Assembly (NCBI GenBank): GCA_035222895.1
Contig: JAVYIG010000694.1
Coordinates: forward strand, 306,001-370,000
DNA length: 64,000 nucleotides
Source of the DNA: Strongylocentrotus droebachiensis
Lineage: Eukaryota > Echinodermata > Echinoidea > Camarodonta > Strongylocentrotidae
Direction of reading: 5' to 3'
The notes beneath the pieces were generated by a model that did not search any database, was not told the origin of the DNA, and was given only the letters and a program-made list of their open reading frames with translations. This document shows positions 47,601 to 59,347 of the stretch, one piece after another. Position numbers and translations under genes: made by a program. Within the stretch, counting starts at the first letter, position 1. Every line of letters begins with the position of its first letter.

Positions 47601-50600
47601 TATATCTCCTAATTACAGTTTTCAAAATTTGCTAACCTATTATAGAATGTGAAATTTTCGGACTTATATGAATTATCCAATTTGTATCTCAGAACTGTGA
47701 AACGGTACGTTCATTCACTCGAAAATAGAGCTATATGACCCGGCGGCCGGTATATTTCCGGGTCAACCTACGCCAATGGCCAATCAGAGCACTCGTTTCG
47801 TGGGAGTTCGTTGGTCAAGCCGGGCTGACTCGTACGTAGCTAAGGTAGCTATTGGACGTTCGAAAAGAAAAAATGAATATTCATCAACTAAAACCAAGAC
47901 GGATAATGTTGACGACGAGACTTTCTCGGATTAATCATTAATTTAGGATCTAACTATCGTAAGTCAAATAAGCTATATATGTTATTTTTAATTTTTATTA
48001 TAATTGCAGCAGTTATGAGGATGTAAAGAGTGAAAATCTTGTTGCATATCTCATTCATCGCGGTCCGGTCGAACCGAACCATTTGTTCTGTACAGTCCCG
48101 ATGGGACATACTTCAGTCTCTATAATCGGAGGTCTAGTGGAGCCAGACGTAGTCTCAGTGGAACAACCGACGATTAGAGTGACTGAAGTTTTCGGTCTAC
48201 ACTATCCTAATCCTGGCTGTGTAGTAAAAGCTGTGCTTTTGATTCTCAACATTTCAAACACCACTGTACAAAACTCAACTGATTTCACTAAAAATCGGTA
48301 CTTTAGTGACAATTGATGACACCTAAATAGCAGTAAAATACATTTTTTTAACTTACTGATGTTAAAAAGAATAATTTAAAAATTCAAATTGTAAGTCTAC
48401 TATCAAACTTTGCTTACAGCCGCATCTGCATGATTGTATGCAGTCTATGCAATACTGTGTGGTGTGTGTATTTGTGCATGGATCTAATAATACCTGCCTC
48501 ACAGCAAGCATGCAGTGCTAAAGGTCAATACGCATTAGCATTGACTCTTTATGCTTTGCTGGAGTGAATTTTAGCGGATTCATATCAGAGGCATTTATTC
48601 TTGAATATTAGGCCTAGGCTAATATGCATCGGTTCCACTTACCAGATTGACTGTATGATGCGTTTAAGGGTCTTTTTTCCAAATTATCTTTGATAAATTG
48701 AGCTCCGTGTTGAAATTCTTGCAGCCGTATTATAAACTGTTGTTAGTGTGTCACTGTTACTGTCAATGAATAACATCATCTTCCTTCATGCGCGTGTTAT
48801 TTTTGTTATAGATTGATTACAAGTTACAACTTGGAAAAATAAAATTATAACTTCCTTATTCTTTTTAGTTTGATTACATCTTCGAAAAATAACATCATAA
48901 CTTCCTTATTTTTTATTAGAAATTTGCTCAAGGTTTACTTATCCAACCTCATTTTCTGCTCTTATCATATCAGTAGAGGTGCGCAGCCGATTTTGAGAGA
49001 ATATCTCTCATATTGAAGACTTAATTTACAAAAGAAAAAAGAAACAACATCAACACCAAAGCAATTTTTGCTTCTGAGGCCAGGAGCCAAGGAGCCCATT
49101 GTTTTTATGTGGATCTTATAAAAACAAAAATGAAAGCAAAATTAGATGGTTAATTTTAAAGTAGATGGTCAATAGGGGTAACTTTTCATGAGGAATCTGC
49201 TCATCATATTTATATGTTGAGCGAATTTATCTGTGTCTAGCAAATTTTCATTTAAATAAAGGGAATTGGCAAATTCCAAATGAGAGACTGCATGTCTCCC
49301 AAATAGGCAATCAAATATCTTGACAAAAGTCTTAAAGATTGGAGCCATTTTCCCAAATTAGACCTACTCTCCTCAGTCCCCTGTATTACTACTATCTGTG
49401 TGCCTCTACTGTAAATGAAGCTTTCTGTACAGAAGGAATGGACATAGAAAGATAATTCAGAGAGTTGCCAATTTGTTTTTGATTGATCACAACTTGAGAA
49501 AAAATATTCATAACTTTCTTCTGGTCTTCTCATACATTTGAAGGCACTTGTACAATACTAATATTGTGAGATAACTTGTACAAAGGAGGTCTTGTCCAGG
49601 TCTATATGCAAATTAGACTACATTGGATTAGCAAAGAAAATTCCAGATGATAATATTGAAGGAGAGGGAAATGAAAAGTTGATAGTTAATTTCATCTTGG
49701 AATCCCCAAATGTTGGGCAGAATACAATTTTTAAAAACTGCCCTAAATCAAGAAACAAATATGGCAGTGCAAGTAATTTCTGTCCTAGATCTACCGTACT
49801 TACCTACATGTACATGATGTACATTGAGTTTGATGTTTCTTTTCTGACAAGTGCAGTAGTTCATGTTGGCCATGGCCCATTCATTAACATACATGTATCT
49901 CCTCCGTATTTAACAGGATCAAATGAGGACTCGGAGAAAATGGATGCAACGTGGGAGGAAGAAACTGTAGACAAAAGCTGTCAAGAAGCAGGGATAGTTG
50001 TCCTGAGACTCCAAGCAGATAGGTACATTGTATGCCTCTCATGAAGTTTTTACTCACATCAAATGTTTTCTACCATCTTTTGAACCCATACAGTGTAGTA
50101 CATGTAAATGCCACTTTCCCAGAATATGTAATGTAATGCATGGTAACGGTAAACAAAATATATAAACAAATCTCATGGTTTTGTTATTTTTTTTTTTCTG
50201 TATCAGATTATTGTGAATACAAATTCATTAATGTTCAAATAACCTTCATGATGTATTTTTTCAACTTTAAAAAAAAGAGTATAGACCATTTCGTATATAT
50301 TTCTGCTGACATTTTTTTTTTACCAGGCTATCAATTGCTTGTAAATAATGGTAGTAATTTTTTTATATATGAGTGCAATATGCTTTATTGTTTAATATTT
50401 GTCTTTTAAATGTTTTTCTTTGCAGTGAGGAGTGCAAGCAGTTTTCTGTATATTGTATCCTTTAAATCTATGATATTGACAATAAATCTATATTGTGCCA
50501 ATTAAAGCTTTAACATGAATTTAGAATCAGCAAATGACAATCACAGTTAAAGAAATTATTGACCTGTTAGATGCTACAGTAGTTGAAAAGTTATGTCATT

Positions 50601-53600
50601 GGTCTTTCTTTTACTTTTCAGTATACAAGCTGTCCCTATGAATATGATGTATAAAATAACACAAAGCTATGTCCCCTTTTTACAAAGCTGTTTATAACCA
50701 TTTTGGTTTTGCTGGAGGTAAATGTATATTGAAGAAAAAAAATCCTTAACTTTACTTGCATCAAGATCCTGTTATTTGTGTTCCCTGTGTGTATCTAATC
50801 GCCGGTGAGACTGGAGTTTTGATTGAGAGTATTGCAGGCTTCGCTACATCTTCAGACTTAGTGCAGAAAATCAAGAAAGTCCATGAGGTAAGAATATAAA
50901 ACAACTCTCAACGTCTTTACCTCAAATTGAAGACTTGCAAATATCTTTTATTCTACTGGCTAATTTTGCAGCAAGATTTAAGAAGAAACTGACAATTTAG
51001 GGACCTGGATGGAACATAGATATTTTAAACCCCCCTCCCCCCTTAATTTAATTGCTTACAAATTATTTATTGAAATTGGATGGGGACACATACAATTCTT
51101 TTATTCTGAAAAGCAAACTGTACCCTACCAATTTGAAGGGTTCCATGTTTATATACTTAAGTCAACTATTTGCTTCAAATGTTCTTCTGCAAAGGGATAT
51201 CGCAGCTTAGATACACTCCCAGTTGATTTTCACTGCTTAATGCCAGCGTTGGCTCTAGTATAATATAGGGCGCGCTTTGGTTCTGCTTTATCCTTTATTA
51301 TGCCTCCGTTACAAAGTAGCCGGAGGCATTATTTTCTTCGTACTCTTTACCTGTTTACTTATATGATGCCAGCTTAGATTACCGGTATCTTTTCAAAAAG
51401 TGTTTTGAAATGTGTATTTTATACATTCTACCTACACACAAGCATGTTTAAAGTGATTGGTAAACTTTAGATTGTTATCAATTGTGCACATTTGAATACA
51501 TGAGTAAACAAGTTATTTTATGCAGAAGATTGCTCAATACGAATGCTTTCTATATCATGAGGTGAATAAAAGATATTTAAACCTTTAATATGCAATCTCG
51601 AATAGATGGGTTCAAATGGGTAAGAATCATCCATAATTACAGTTAAATACATTTGTAAACACGTTTATTGAAGTGAGGGTTGCATTTTAAGATTATTTTC
51701 TACAGATAATAATAGGTTTTTAATATTAGTTCTTGAACTGAAAGACGAGAATCCCCTTTTTTCATTTTTGTAATAATTGTATGTTATTTATAGACCATGA
51801 AACAGGCCCAGTCTGCATCGCCACCTCCTGAGCAACCTACCACCCCACCACAAGTTGCTGCAGCCACTCCTGTGCAACCAAGTAGCACACCAGAGGTTTG
51901 TACCTCAACACCATTGCAAAGACTTATGAGGAATAAACTTGAGGGATATTTCAAATTAGGCCCTATTTCAAATATCCTATTGAATTGCCTAGACAGGAAT
52001 AATGCTGATGTTATGCAATATAGGCTATTAAAATTGCTTTATTTCTTGAAAATCTGTGCGATCATGTTTAGACCTCATTCTTGTAATTACTCTGAATAAG
52101 CAAATTGTAACAAGGATTTCAGATACGTTGTGCTGGATTTCTGCCAAGATGTGTATTGGAACACATCCTCTTTTTCTAGACAGATACAGTGTTATTTATA
52201 GTCCATCGTCATGTTGAGAGACTGCGAATGTAATATGAAACACTTCCTTATTATTTGATGTGAGAGTTTTGTGAGTAATGCGATCTGACTTTCCATTTAA
52301 TTTTGTGTGAGAAAATGCTGAATGATGTTATTTCAGAAGTACACTGTTTATATCACACACAGAAACAGTGATCCGACATTGATCCTGCACCATCTGATCC
52401 AGTCCTGGCTGTATTTAGGCAAATGTAGGGTTTAAAGTTAGATGTAGTGTCGTGTACAGGGTTCAAGATAGGAATTCCACTAGGATAACAAATTGTCCAC
52501 AGAGCCACTGTCACTGGAGGATGGAGCATGCAAAACCCCAAACCATAAGCTGTCTGAAAATAAAAAGATGAAGAAAAAAAAAGGAAAAGATAATCTATGT
52601 TACATAGTAGCTAGACACAATGTGATGATGGGTACATAGTTAGGCTGAGATCTTAGTTCCTATTCCTTGTCCACATATGAACAGGTAACATCTACAGCAG
52701 CCTCAGCATCCTCATCTGGTAGTCAGAAGGAGAGTGCTCAAGAGAGAGCAGCCAGGATGAGACAGAAGATGGAGGAGGTTCATCGCAAGAAGGAACAGCA
52801 GAGGAAAGAGGTAAAAGGAATGGATTGAAACCATTAGTATGATGTAAGAGGAAAGAAGTAAATAGGGATTGCATCACTAAAAGGAATGGATTGAAACCAT
52901 GAGCATGATAAATTCAAGAGCATTTCAGAGAAACAGAGTTTTTAATTTATTCAAAGGGTTATTTGTAAGTGGGAGGGAAATATCTGCTCAGAAATTTCAA
53001 TAAAGCATTCTCTTGTTTTTATTTTATTCAAATGGCTGTTAGAAAATCAAGTCTAAAAAAATTCAGTATTGTTGAAAATTTATTATAAAGAAACATACAA
53101 TTACGTTCTGTAACTTATTCCTGTCTCGGTGAGAGCAGGAACTTTATATCTCCAACAGACCTTTTTAATCTTGAATCATTTTTTTCTTTATATTTTTGTA
53201 CATTTCAAATTATTTGCTTTATCCTCTATCCATCTAGGCTGAGAAGCAAAAGGAGCTTGAACGACGCAAGGTAGGACAAGATATTCAGAGGGCGGATCAA
53301 GGCCGAACTGAGCTACAGGCCAGGAAGGCAGCAGATGATCTCCGCAAGGAACGCCTTGATGACAAATTAGCCAGGGAAAAGGTTAGAATTTGGATCTGTA
53401 TGAAATCTGACAGTAATTAATGCGGCCCATCCCATCACCCTGAAAAAGGAGGGGTGCCTCACACACATTCCGCAGAGGAGGTGAATGGGGCATTTATCCT
53501 CAAATTCCCTAGTCACATGGATAGGATTTGAAGCCTTGGATTCCCAAGAAGTGTACAGGAATTTCTGAGACATCTAAGCAAAGGGATAAAAAAAAAAAAT

Positions 53601-56600
53601 TGGTCAATCAACAAATTGTAGGAAAGAATCTCAAACCTATCAAAAGTCTCAAGAAAGGAACATGGTTGGTAAAATTCATGGGCTTTAATAATCATGTATC
53701 ATTGTATGTGACTTGCCAGTCAATATGGAATGTCAATGAGTGATTATTTGTTGAATAGATGATTTGTGACTTCTGTTTGTGGAGTAAACCCTATTTAGAA
53801 AGTCTAAATCAATTTTGACTGTAATTGGTAGGGTGACTCCAAGTAAGATAATGGAAACAAATCAAAAAGTGATCATAAGATAACCTTAAAGATTTACTGT
53901 ACAAGTGCTTTGCCATTTTAATGCCCCTATTTCTTAATCCACAATTTAATATTGATGTTCATCACTTCTTTCTATACATGTCGAATAGGTTCTCCAGCAG
54001 CTAGCAAGAGATAAGGCAGAGAAAGAGGCTAGATTCAGAACAGAGAAAGAGAAGAGAGAACAGCAGAAGATGCAAACTCAGAAGGAGAAGGAAGAAACAT
54101 TGAGAGCAACACAGGCCCAAAAGGAAGCTGCTAAGATGTAAGTTTTCTTCTTATTATTTTTCTTTTTCTTCTTACTTTTCCTTTTCTTCTTCTTTTTCTT
54201 CTTCTTCTTCTTTTTCTTCTCCTTCTTCTTCTTCTTTTTCTTTTTCTTCTTTTACTTCTCTCCTTCTTCTTCAGAGGCTTAATGTAGGAACCACCCAGTT
54301 TCCATAGTCAATTGGTTAATTCAAAATATTTTAAGATATAGCATGTTCATTCTCTCGCAACATCTGTGATCTTATGTTGTTATTATTCCTTCTTGCCATA
54401 GGGATACAGCCATGATACAGTTCCGCCTACCAGATGGTTCCACTATGACCAATCAGTTTGATTCCAAAGCACCCCTTCAAGAAGCTCAAGATTATATCAA
54501 ACAGGTATTCATCCAATTTAAAATTCAAGGCTTGGGTCATTTCTCAATGACTTACTACACTTGGGTCATTGAGAAAGAGATAGCATATACAAAAACATGG
54601 TCACAATCTAGTGTTAACAATGTTTGTCCACTTGACCTTGAAGAAGAAAAAAAATCACTGGGTTTGAAATCCTGACAAAGTGAATTATTTGTTGTTTATT
54701 CTTTATATTGTATATATTGGCAAACTACGTAATATATTATCAAGGCAAATATGCATGAAAGTTTTATCTTTCACGAGCCATGCTTATCCACTATTAGAAC
54801 AGTTTCATTTAGTTTTTATTTGTTAGTTGTTATTTGCATGTGTTCACAATAACTATGTATTAAGATAATTCAGAATAATGATAATGCCACAATGTACAAA
54901 TCTACAATGCACAATTAAATTTGCAATCTGAACTTTACAATCTGATTGTCAAGATTTTTAAAATTTTACAGCATTTACATTTTTTTTATTTTTTTTTATT
55001 TTGGACAATAAAACATGAATCATAAGCCTGCTTCATATATATGGTCACATGGTATTTGAAACTATGTTTTTCTCCACTGAATAAATAACTGTTGTAACGT
55101 TTTCTCTGTATGTAGAATGTTGGAGCAGCCCTGCCTGAGTTTACTCTATCAGTGACATACCCGAGGAGGAACTTTGGACCCAACGACATGCAGACAACGT
55201 TCCTTGATCTAGGTCTAGCTCCTAGAGCAGCAATAGTTGTACTGCCAGTAAGTTTTTTCTTTATCTGCCATGAATTTTTCCTTCCTGTAATTGTATTTAA
55301 AATAATTTGATGTCGTGTTGCTCATCACCAATGATTCTATGGAAGAATAGTGGCGTTCTCAATGTTCAGTTGAAATGAGCCAACGTTGCACCATGGTTGG
55401 AATCTTTAAATATTTTGAAATTCGGTTATTTCATTTTGTGTAGAATTAATAACACTTCTGAATTAGTTTCATGCTTAAAAAATATAGTAAAATGTCATTT
55501 TAATTGTAATACACAACTTCTTTCTTTATCCAACTTCTTTATGGATCATACTTGTTAAGCAAAAGGAGATTAATAGAAATAGGTCGATTATTCCAGAGCA
55601 GCATCTCGCACTAACATCATACATGAAGTCTGGGTTTACTAACATACCTTTGAAATGAGTATTGTAAAAATGGCATTGACATATGTTATACTGCTTTAAT
55701 ACGTGTTTGATAACTAAGGAGTGTTATCCATTATTTCATCTTGTGTATATATACGTTTATTTTCCAGGGGAGGTTAACACCTACATCATCGGGCCAGTCC
55801 AGGTCCCAGGTATCCGGATCCAGCGATGGTGGTCTTGTGTCCTGGGTCCTCGCTCCATTCCTATTCGTCTACAACATCATCTACAACGTCATCTTTGGTT
55901 CTCCAGAGTCAGCCTCCAGCCCCCAGCCAACCCCATCACCCTCACAAAGCCCTGTCAGCGGGCCGGAATCACCCGCTGGAGATAGGAGTAGTAGAGGCGC
56001 AGGTGCTAGACCAAAAAGGTAAGTCTCTTCAAAGAATAACAGTCCCAATCACCTACAAAATGATATGTGAACATCTAGTAGGTATAAAATAAACACAAAA
56101 AGGCTTTACCTTATGTTCTACGGGTCAAAGGTTAGGGAATATGAAGGTATTGAAGGATAACATAGAAACCCAACATAGCACAGAAAATCAAACGTGGGTC
56201 TTATGTCTGGCTTACAGATTTGTTAACTTGTCTACCCACAATTGGCTTTTACCATCATTTTAATAGAGAGTATTTAAACTTGCTATTTCTCTATGCAGAA
56301 GCAATATTAATACTGATGTTTAGTATATAGCATGCTCACATGAAATGTTAGAAAATGATTTAATTAAGTGTTTTAAAGTAGTTAATAATCAACCCTGTGC
56401 TTATTTTCCAGTAGTATTTTTTAAATCCCAATTTGTTTATAGAGATACAGGTATGTTGATGATGAAACAATGTGCTTCCTCTATATCATTTAATATCGGT
56501 CCCTTAAACTTCTACAGATTAAATAATAGAAACATTTCAATGAATGAGTGGATTGGTGTCCACAATGGGCCACTTTCATTATACTTCAAGAATAATAATA

Positions 56601-57116
56601 ATAATAATAATCTGTTCTTGTATAGCGCATATCACATTACAACATCGCTATGCGCTTCCAAAGAGCTTTGGGAATTATTACCCTGACTATAGCATGGCTG
56701 CTATTATGAAGCTCTATCATTTCAAGGAATGAATTCCTGCCAGGTACCCATTTACCTCACCTGGGTCGGGTGTGGCAAATGTAGATTAGTGTCTTGCCAA
56801 AGGAATTTTGATTAATTGCATTATAACTTATGATGTATGCTGACATTTAAGAATCAGTTTATTGACAGCTAGTCTACCCTTAATCACAATGATAAAAACC
56901 AGCGTATGATTCAAATATTTAAGAAAATGTGTTCTCTGTTTTTATAATTTACCTTTTGATTCCTACAGTTCATATGCGAGGAGGAGAACGCCAGCTTCTG
57001 GAAGTAATGCTGATAACTTTTCTCGGCAAGAGGGCAATGTTCACCGGTTAAATACGCAACAAGAAGATGATGATGAAAATAACACGTGGAATGGAAACTC
57101 TACCCAGCAGATGTAG
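44611..57116 (+). CDS. UBXN4: UBXN4 (UBXD2/erasin)-like ER membrane UBX protein, 12 coding exons
   Basis: Join: 44611-44692, 49917-50022, 50426-50454, 50766-50887, 51794-51895, 52685-52810, 53238-53381, 53989-54137, 54402-54504, 55116-55247, 55768-56018, 56969-57116. Every junction is GT/AG and in phase; 1494 nt give 497 residues plus stop (human 508). Known role: ER-membrane adaptor that recruits p97/VCP through its UBX domain and promotes ER-associated degradation. Seen: N-terminal UAS/thioredoxin-like region 1-113 starting MKWFEGQISSAVAQAR (human MLWFQGAIPAAIATAK) with YYPVICVP; Pro/Thr/Ser linker to about 160; Lys/Glu-rich coiled-coil to about 287; UBX domain 288-365 (IQFRLPDGS, TYPRRNFG in place of the canonical FPR loop); hydrophobic segment 388-408; C terminus DDENNTWNGNSTQQM, identical to the human end. 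Lies head to head with STARD3. Confidence 0.96.
44696..44860. other. CpG-rich patch just after UBXN4 exon 1
   Basis: GC-rich and CpG-rich (GGGGATCGCGGCGCGGCCACC, then GGCGGCCGCCGGACC) within AT-rich surroundings. It may be the core of a CpG-type promoter region. Several frames are open for about 50 codons; none is recognised. Confidence 0.5.
44930..45045. repeat. Tandem pair of TAGACCGAA-family modules
   Basis: TCTTTTTCGTTCGTTAACCT and, 60 bp later, TCTCTTTCGTTCGTCAGCCT, each followed by TTATT-GGGTAGGG and GTC(A/G)GCTCTAGA. Same words as 41927-42126. Confidence 0.75.
45046..46752. repeat. Palindrome of two inverted ~850-bp units, UBXN4 intron 1
   Basis: Left arm 45046-45903, right arm 45912-46752, centre near 45907 (TTCGGTCTA / TAGACCGAA). 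Arms match nearly throughout with small indels: TCAGTTTTATCAAAGAAATG, GAGATCTC, TGGCCAATCAGAGCACTCG, AACTAAAACCAAGACGGATA and others. Each arm holds CCAAT boxes, splice-like GTAAGT and TTGCAG sites and a 60-70-codon frame. Confidence 0.93.
46753..47220. repeat. Second palindrome, arms about 210-240 bp
   Basis: Centre near 47005: GGTCAAAATCGAAATCCAT and ATGGATTTCGATTTTGACC enclose an 18-bp spacer. Arms extend to GAGACGGAAACCGTCTA / TAGACGGTTTCCGTCTC; the left arm has about 35 extra bases (CCTCGTGCATATCC). Confidence 0.93.
47379..48200. mobile_element. Third copy of the ~0.85-kb unit, with 8-bp flanking repeat
   Basis: Direct-orientation copy of 45046-45903. ACTATCCT at 47371-47378 and 48201-48208 flanks it. 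Ends read TAGACAGAAA and, from the right, GTAGACCGAAA, so both termini share TAGAC(A/C)GAAA. No transposase. Confidence 0.8.
48210..49916. other. UBXN4 intron 1, remaining part
   Basis: AT-rich, with a short duplicated phrase (ATAACTTCCTTATT-TTTT at 48850 and 48895) and a copy of GGCCTAGGCTAATATGCATC near 48612 that resembles part of the second palindrome (GGCCTAGGCTATAATACATC, 46898). Confidence 0.5.
49917..50022 (+). CDS. UBXN4: UBXN4 coding exon 2
   Basis: Acceptor ATTTAACAG, donor GTACAT. Encodes SNEDSEKMDATWEEETVDK and a VVLRLQAD strand, matching human AASWEDDKV and FVAIKIDT. The open frame upstream of the acceptor from 49592 is intron. Confidence 0.92.
50426..50454 (+). CDS. UBXN4: UBXN4 coding exon 3 (29-nt micro-exon)
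   Basis: Acceptor TTTGCAG, donor GTATCC. Encodes SEECKQFSVY with split codons at both ends; human reads SEACLQFSQIY. Only the exact 29 nt keep the frame between exons 2 and 4. Confidence 0.9.
50766..50887 (+). CDS. UBXN4: UBXN4 coding exon 4 (end of UAS-like domain)
   Basis: Acceptor ATCAAG, donor GTAAGA. Encodes YPVICVPCVYLIAGETGV then LIESIAG and DLVQKIKKVHE, matching human YPVVCVPSSFFIGDSGIPLE, VIAG and ELVTRIHKVRQ. Ends in phase 0. Confidence 0.95.
51794..51895 (+). CDS. UBXN4: UBXN4 coding exon 5 (Pro/Thr/Ser linker)
   Basis: Acceptor TTATAG, donor GTTTGT, 34 codons. Low-complexity PPPEQPTTPPQVAAATPVQP linker, not conserved with human; placed by phase and clean splice sites. Confidence 0.82.
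52685..52810 (+). CDS. UBXN4: UBXN4 coding exon 6 (start of coiled-coil)
   Basis: Acceptor GAACAG, donor GTAAAA, 42 codons. Ser/Ala stretch then QERAARMRQKMEEVHRKKEQ, matching the human VERLTKKLEERREEKRKEEE region. Confidence 0.92.
53238..53381 (+). CDS. UBXN4: UBXN4 coding exon 7 (coiled-coil)
   Basis: Acceptor CATCTAG, donor GTTAGA, 48 codons. AEKQKELERRKVGQDI matches human REIKKEIERRKTGKEM, one of the clearest coiled-coil anchors. Confidence 0.95.
53989..54137 (+). CDS. UBXN4: UBXN4 coding exon 8 (coiled-coil)
   Basis: Acceptor CGAATAG, donor GTAAGT, ends two bases into a Met codon. LARDKAEKEARFRTEKE matches human IALDRAERAARFAKTKE. The donor is followed at once by a CTT-rich microsatellite. 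Confidence 0.95.
54140..54275. repeat. (CTT)n/(TTC)n microsatellite
   Basis: Imperfect CTT repeat filling the start of UBXN4 intron 8, directly after the GTAAGT donor. Confidence 0.9.
54402..54504 (+). CDS. UBXN4: UBXN4 coding exon 9 (UBX domain, first half)
   Basis: Acceptor TTGCCATAG, donor GTATTC. IQFRLPDGSTMTNQFDSKAP matches human IQFRLPDGSSFTNQFPSDAP almost residue for residue. Confidence 0.97.
55116..55247 (+). CDS. UBXN4: UBXN4 coding exon 10 (UBX domain, second half)
   Basis: Acceptor GTATGTAG, donor GTAAGT, 44 codons. FTLSVTYPRRNFGPNDM matches human FSLATMFPRREFTKEDY; the p97-contact loop FPR is YPR here. Ends FLDLGLAPRAAIVVLP (human LLDLELAPSASVVLLP). Confidence 0.97.
55768..56018 (+). 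CDS. UBXN4: UBXN4 coding exon 11 (membrane segment and Ser/Pro tail)
   Basis: Acceptor TTTTCCAG, donor GTAAGT. GRLTPTSS (human GRPTASIV), then LVSWVLAPFLFVYNIIYNV, the hydrophobic stretch that in human UBXN4 dips into the ER membrane, then a Ser/Pro-rich spacer. Confidence 0.95.
56590..56818 (-). mobile_element. SINE fragment lacking its tRNA head
   Basis: In reverse it reads TTGGCAAGACACTAATCTAC, ATTTGCCACACCCGACCCAG, GTGAGGTAAATGGGTACCTG, then a GCGC/ATATGCGC tail and (ATT)n. Same family as 8508-8872. Lies in UBXN4 intron 11. Confidence 0.75.
56969..57116 (+). CDS. UBXN4: UBXN4 coding exon 12 (C terminus, stop)
   Basis: Acceptor TCCTACAG. Ends EGNVHRLNTQQEDDDENNTW then NGNSTQQM and TAG at 57114-57116. 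Human ends EGKIYRLRTQDDGDDENNTW NGNSTQQM, so the terminal 14 residues are identical, which fixes the stop. Confidence 0.97.
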
Positions 57117-57121
57117 CCTGA

Positions 57122-57371
57122 AATAAATTGAAAATAATTTTCAGTAATATACCATGCTTAAAAACACAAAAGATTTATTGATATGTTTATGAAGAAATAA
57201 AGAATACTGTAAGCACGTATTTTAATGGTGCAATAATTCATTTTCATCAAAAATTTGTTGATTGGGTGAACACCATATATGTGTGCTTTGTTTCAACATT
57301 TTGCAGATTGTAATCCTGGGAATAAAACTACTAGGTAAATGACAGTTTTAATCGGTTCAATTCTGAATAAA
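57122..57371 (+). terminator. UBXN4 polyadenylation signal candidates
   Basis: AATAAA occurs at 57122-57127, 57196-57201, 57321-57326 and 57366-57371. The first lies only six bases after the stop and is unlikely; the later ones give a 3' UTR of about 100-280 nt. Another AATAAA sits near 57885. Confidence 0.5.
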
Positions 57372-57379
57372 AAAATATT

Positions 57380-58960
57380 TGATTGTAGAGATTAGATGTG
57401 TATTGGCTATTTTACATTACTCAAAACTTAGCTTTCAGCAAGTCATAATATGCCAACTTTTTCTGCTCTTGAGTATCGTAATTTGAGTTTTGAAAATATG
57501 AATTCACATGAATATTCAAAATACATGTATGTGTAGGGTTTCTGAATTGTACAGACTTTGGTTGCCATTACAACAATATGAAAGGAACTCTGTTGAAAAT
57601 CTAGAAATATGTTGCTTAATAGGTCATGAAAAATAGTGTATATTTTCTGCAGTGGTGTTGAAGATGAGTGAGGCTTATAAATGGTACAGTGATACAGTAT
57701 ATATAAATATACAGTGGACATTTTGTGTTGTATTTTTACTCTAAAGTGTATCTTTTTATTTTTACTATCTATAATGAGCTTTCATCTTTGGACTTCACAA
57801 ATCAACAATTTCAAAGCAGCATTATACAATAGTAGTGAAATACATGTAGCATGATACAAACTCTGGAGTTTCCCTTTAAAACAATAAATTCAGCCCTTAA
57901 ATCTTTTACCTTACACATGCCTTAAGCTGTTGCATATGATTTGATTTCACTGTAACATAATGTTTCATAGACTACCACCCAATTTTTCAAAAAAGTTTTA
58001 ATAAGTTAACTCTTCATTCCCTGCCTCATGAATCCCTAGAATGTAACATTATATGGAATATTATGTTTTATATGTGTCACAAAAATCAAAAGTGACAGTC
58101 CACTATTTGTCCCATTAATTGACTAAAGAGGGTGAATAGGTCATAGACTCAGATTTATATTGATATTTCTGCATTTTGTTTACATCAAATTTTATCTATT
58201 GGCATGTTTTATTAGTTAAATAATAAGAATGTACATGGCCCCCTTGTGATAAAGCTAATTCAGTACACAAGGTGATGGTCGGATCTCGTTGCCAAATGAG
58301 AAGTCACTCGGTTGTAAACATAAAGTGCATTGTCATTTATTTTAGGGTGGGGATTAGTCATAAAGGGCAAGAACTGCTGACGTAGAAGTCGTCTGTTTGG
58401 AGCCAGAAGGTTGTTAACTCATTTGCTTCAAAACAGAGTTAATGCTCTTCTGGCACTGAAAAGACATGAAGAAGTCGCATCGTATCACTCCCAAGGTATG
58501 AATAATAGAGTATGACCATTCAAAACAAGTATAGATACCATCTGATGATTTAGATATTATATTGAAAGGTAAACGAGACCATTCTTGTCTTGTATTTGTT
58601 TTTAAGTTTGATATAAATGTTTATTCTATTCTAAGGGAAATGGCCTGTGTATATCTTGCGAAGAAAGATTAAATTGACTTTGAAATTAACACTTTGTTTA
58701 TTTTCTTTTTTTATTGACAATACATATACTTTCCCATCATAGATTATGTTGATTCAACTCTTATTTGTTCTAAATCATATTTGAGAATGTTTTAATTAAA
58801 AACAGGAGGATGCATACTTTCTTCTTGTCCCATTAATCATTAGCAATGTGAAGAATTCCTGAAAGGCAGCAACATGAAAGTTCACCAGAAATTAAGGTTT
58901 TTGACAATTAGATTCCTCCCGTGAAATCATCAAAGTAGTCACTCTTTGATAAATCTCTAT
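57380..58960. other. Downstream of UBXN4, no features recognised
   Basis: AT-rich, only short frames, none coding-like. Confidence 0.5.
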
Positions 58961-58965
58961 TATTT

Positions 58966-59347
58966 AAAGAGAAGGGTGAGTTCTTGAAAATAATTTGCGC
59001 GTTTTCATTGTTATTATGAAAGTGTGGAAGAACAGAAAGAAAAAAATTCCCTAAAAAGCACGGATCTTCAAATGCCTTCTATATTCTAACTGATATGTAA
59101 CCGCTTAAAAATAAGGACAACGATTTTATGCCACATGTTTGTGTAGCCAGTCCTATATACATTTTCTGTGTACAGTGCTTGTTACTTCGATCAAGACTGG
59201 GCCAAATTTCTTATCATTTTGAAGATTCCAGAACCTTGCAGTACACACCAATACTTAAATGTTACATGATCAACCTTTTCTGATCAATTCCACACTGTTT
59301 CTTATACAATGCAATTGCAAGACCAGAACTCAACTTTATCTTTAAAG
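58966..59347. repeat. Dispersed repeat A, copy 2
   Basis: Second copy of 9883-10275, same orientation, with about one-tenth to one-fifth of bases changed and scattered indels. Confidence 0.8.

Noticed and set aside
49592..49916. Extension of UBXN4 exon 2 upstream in the 150-codon frame
   Set aside because: The acceptor at 49911-49916 and the phase from exon 1 fix the exon start; upstream residues do not match the family.
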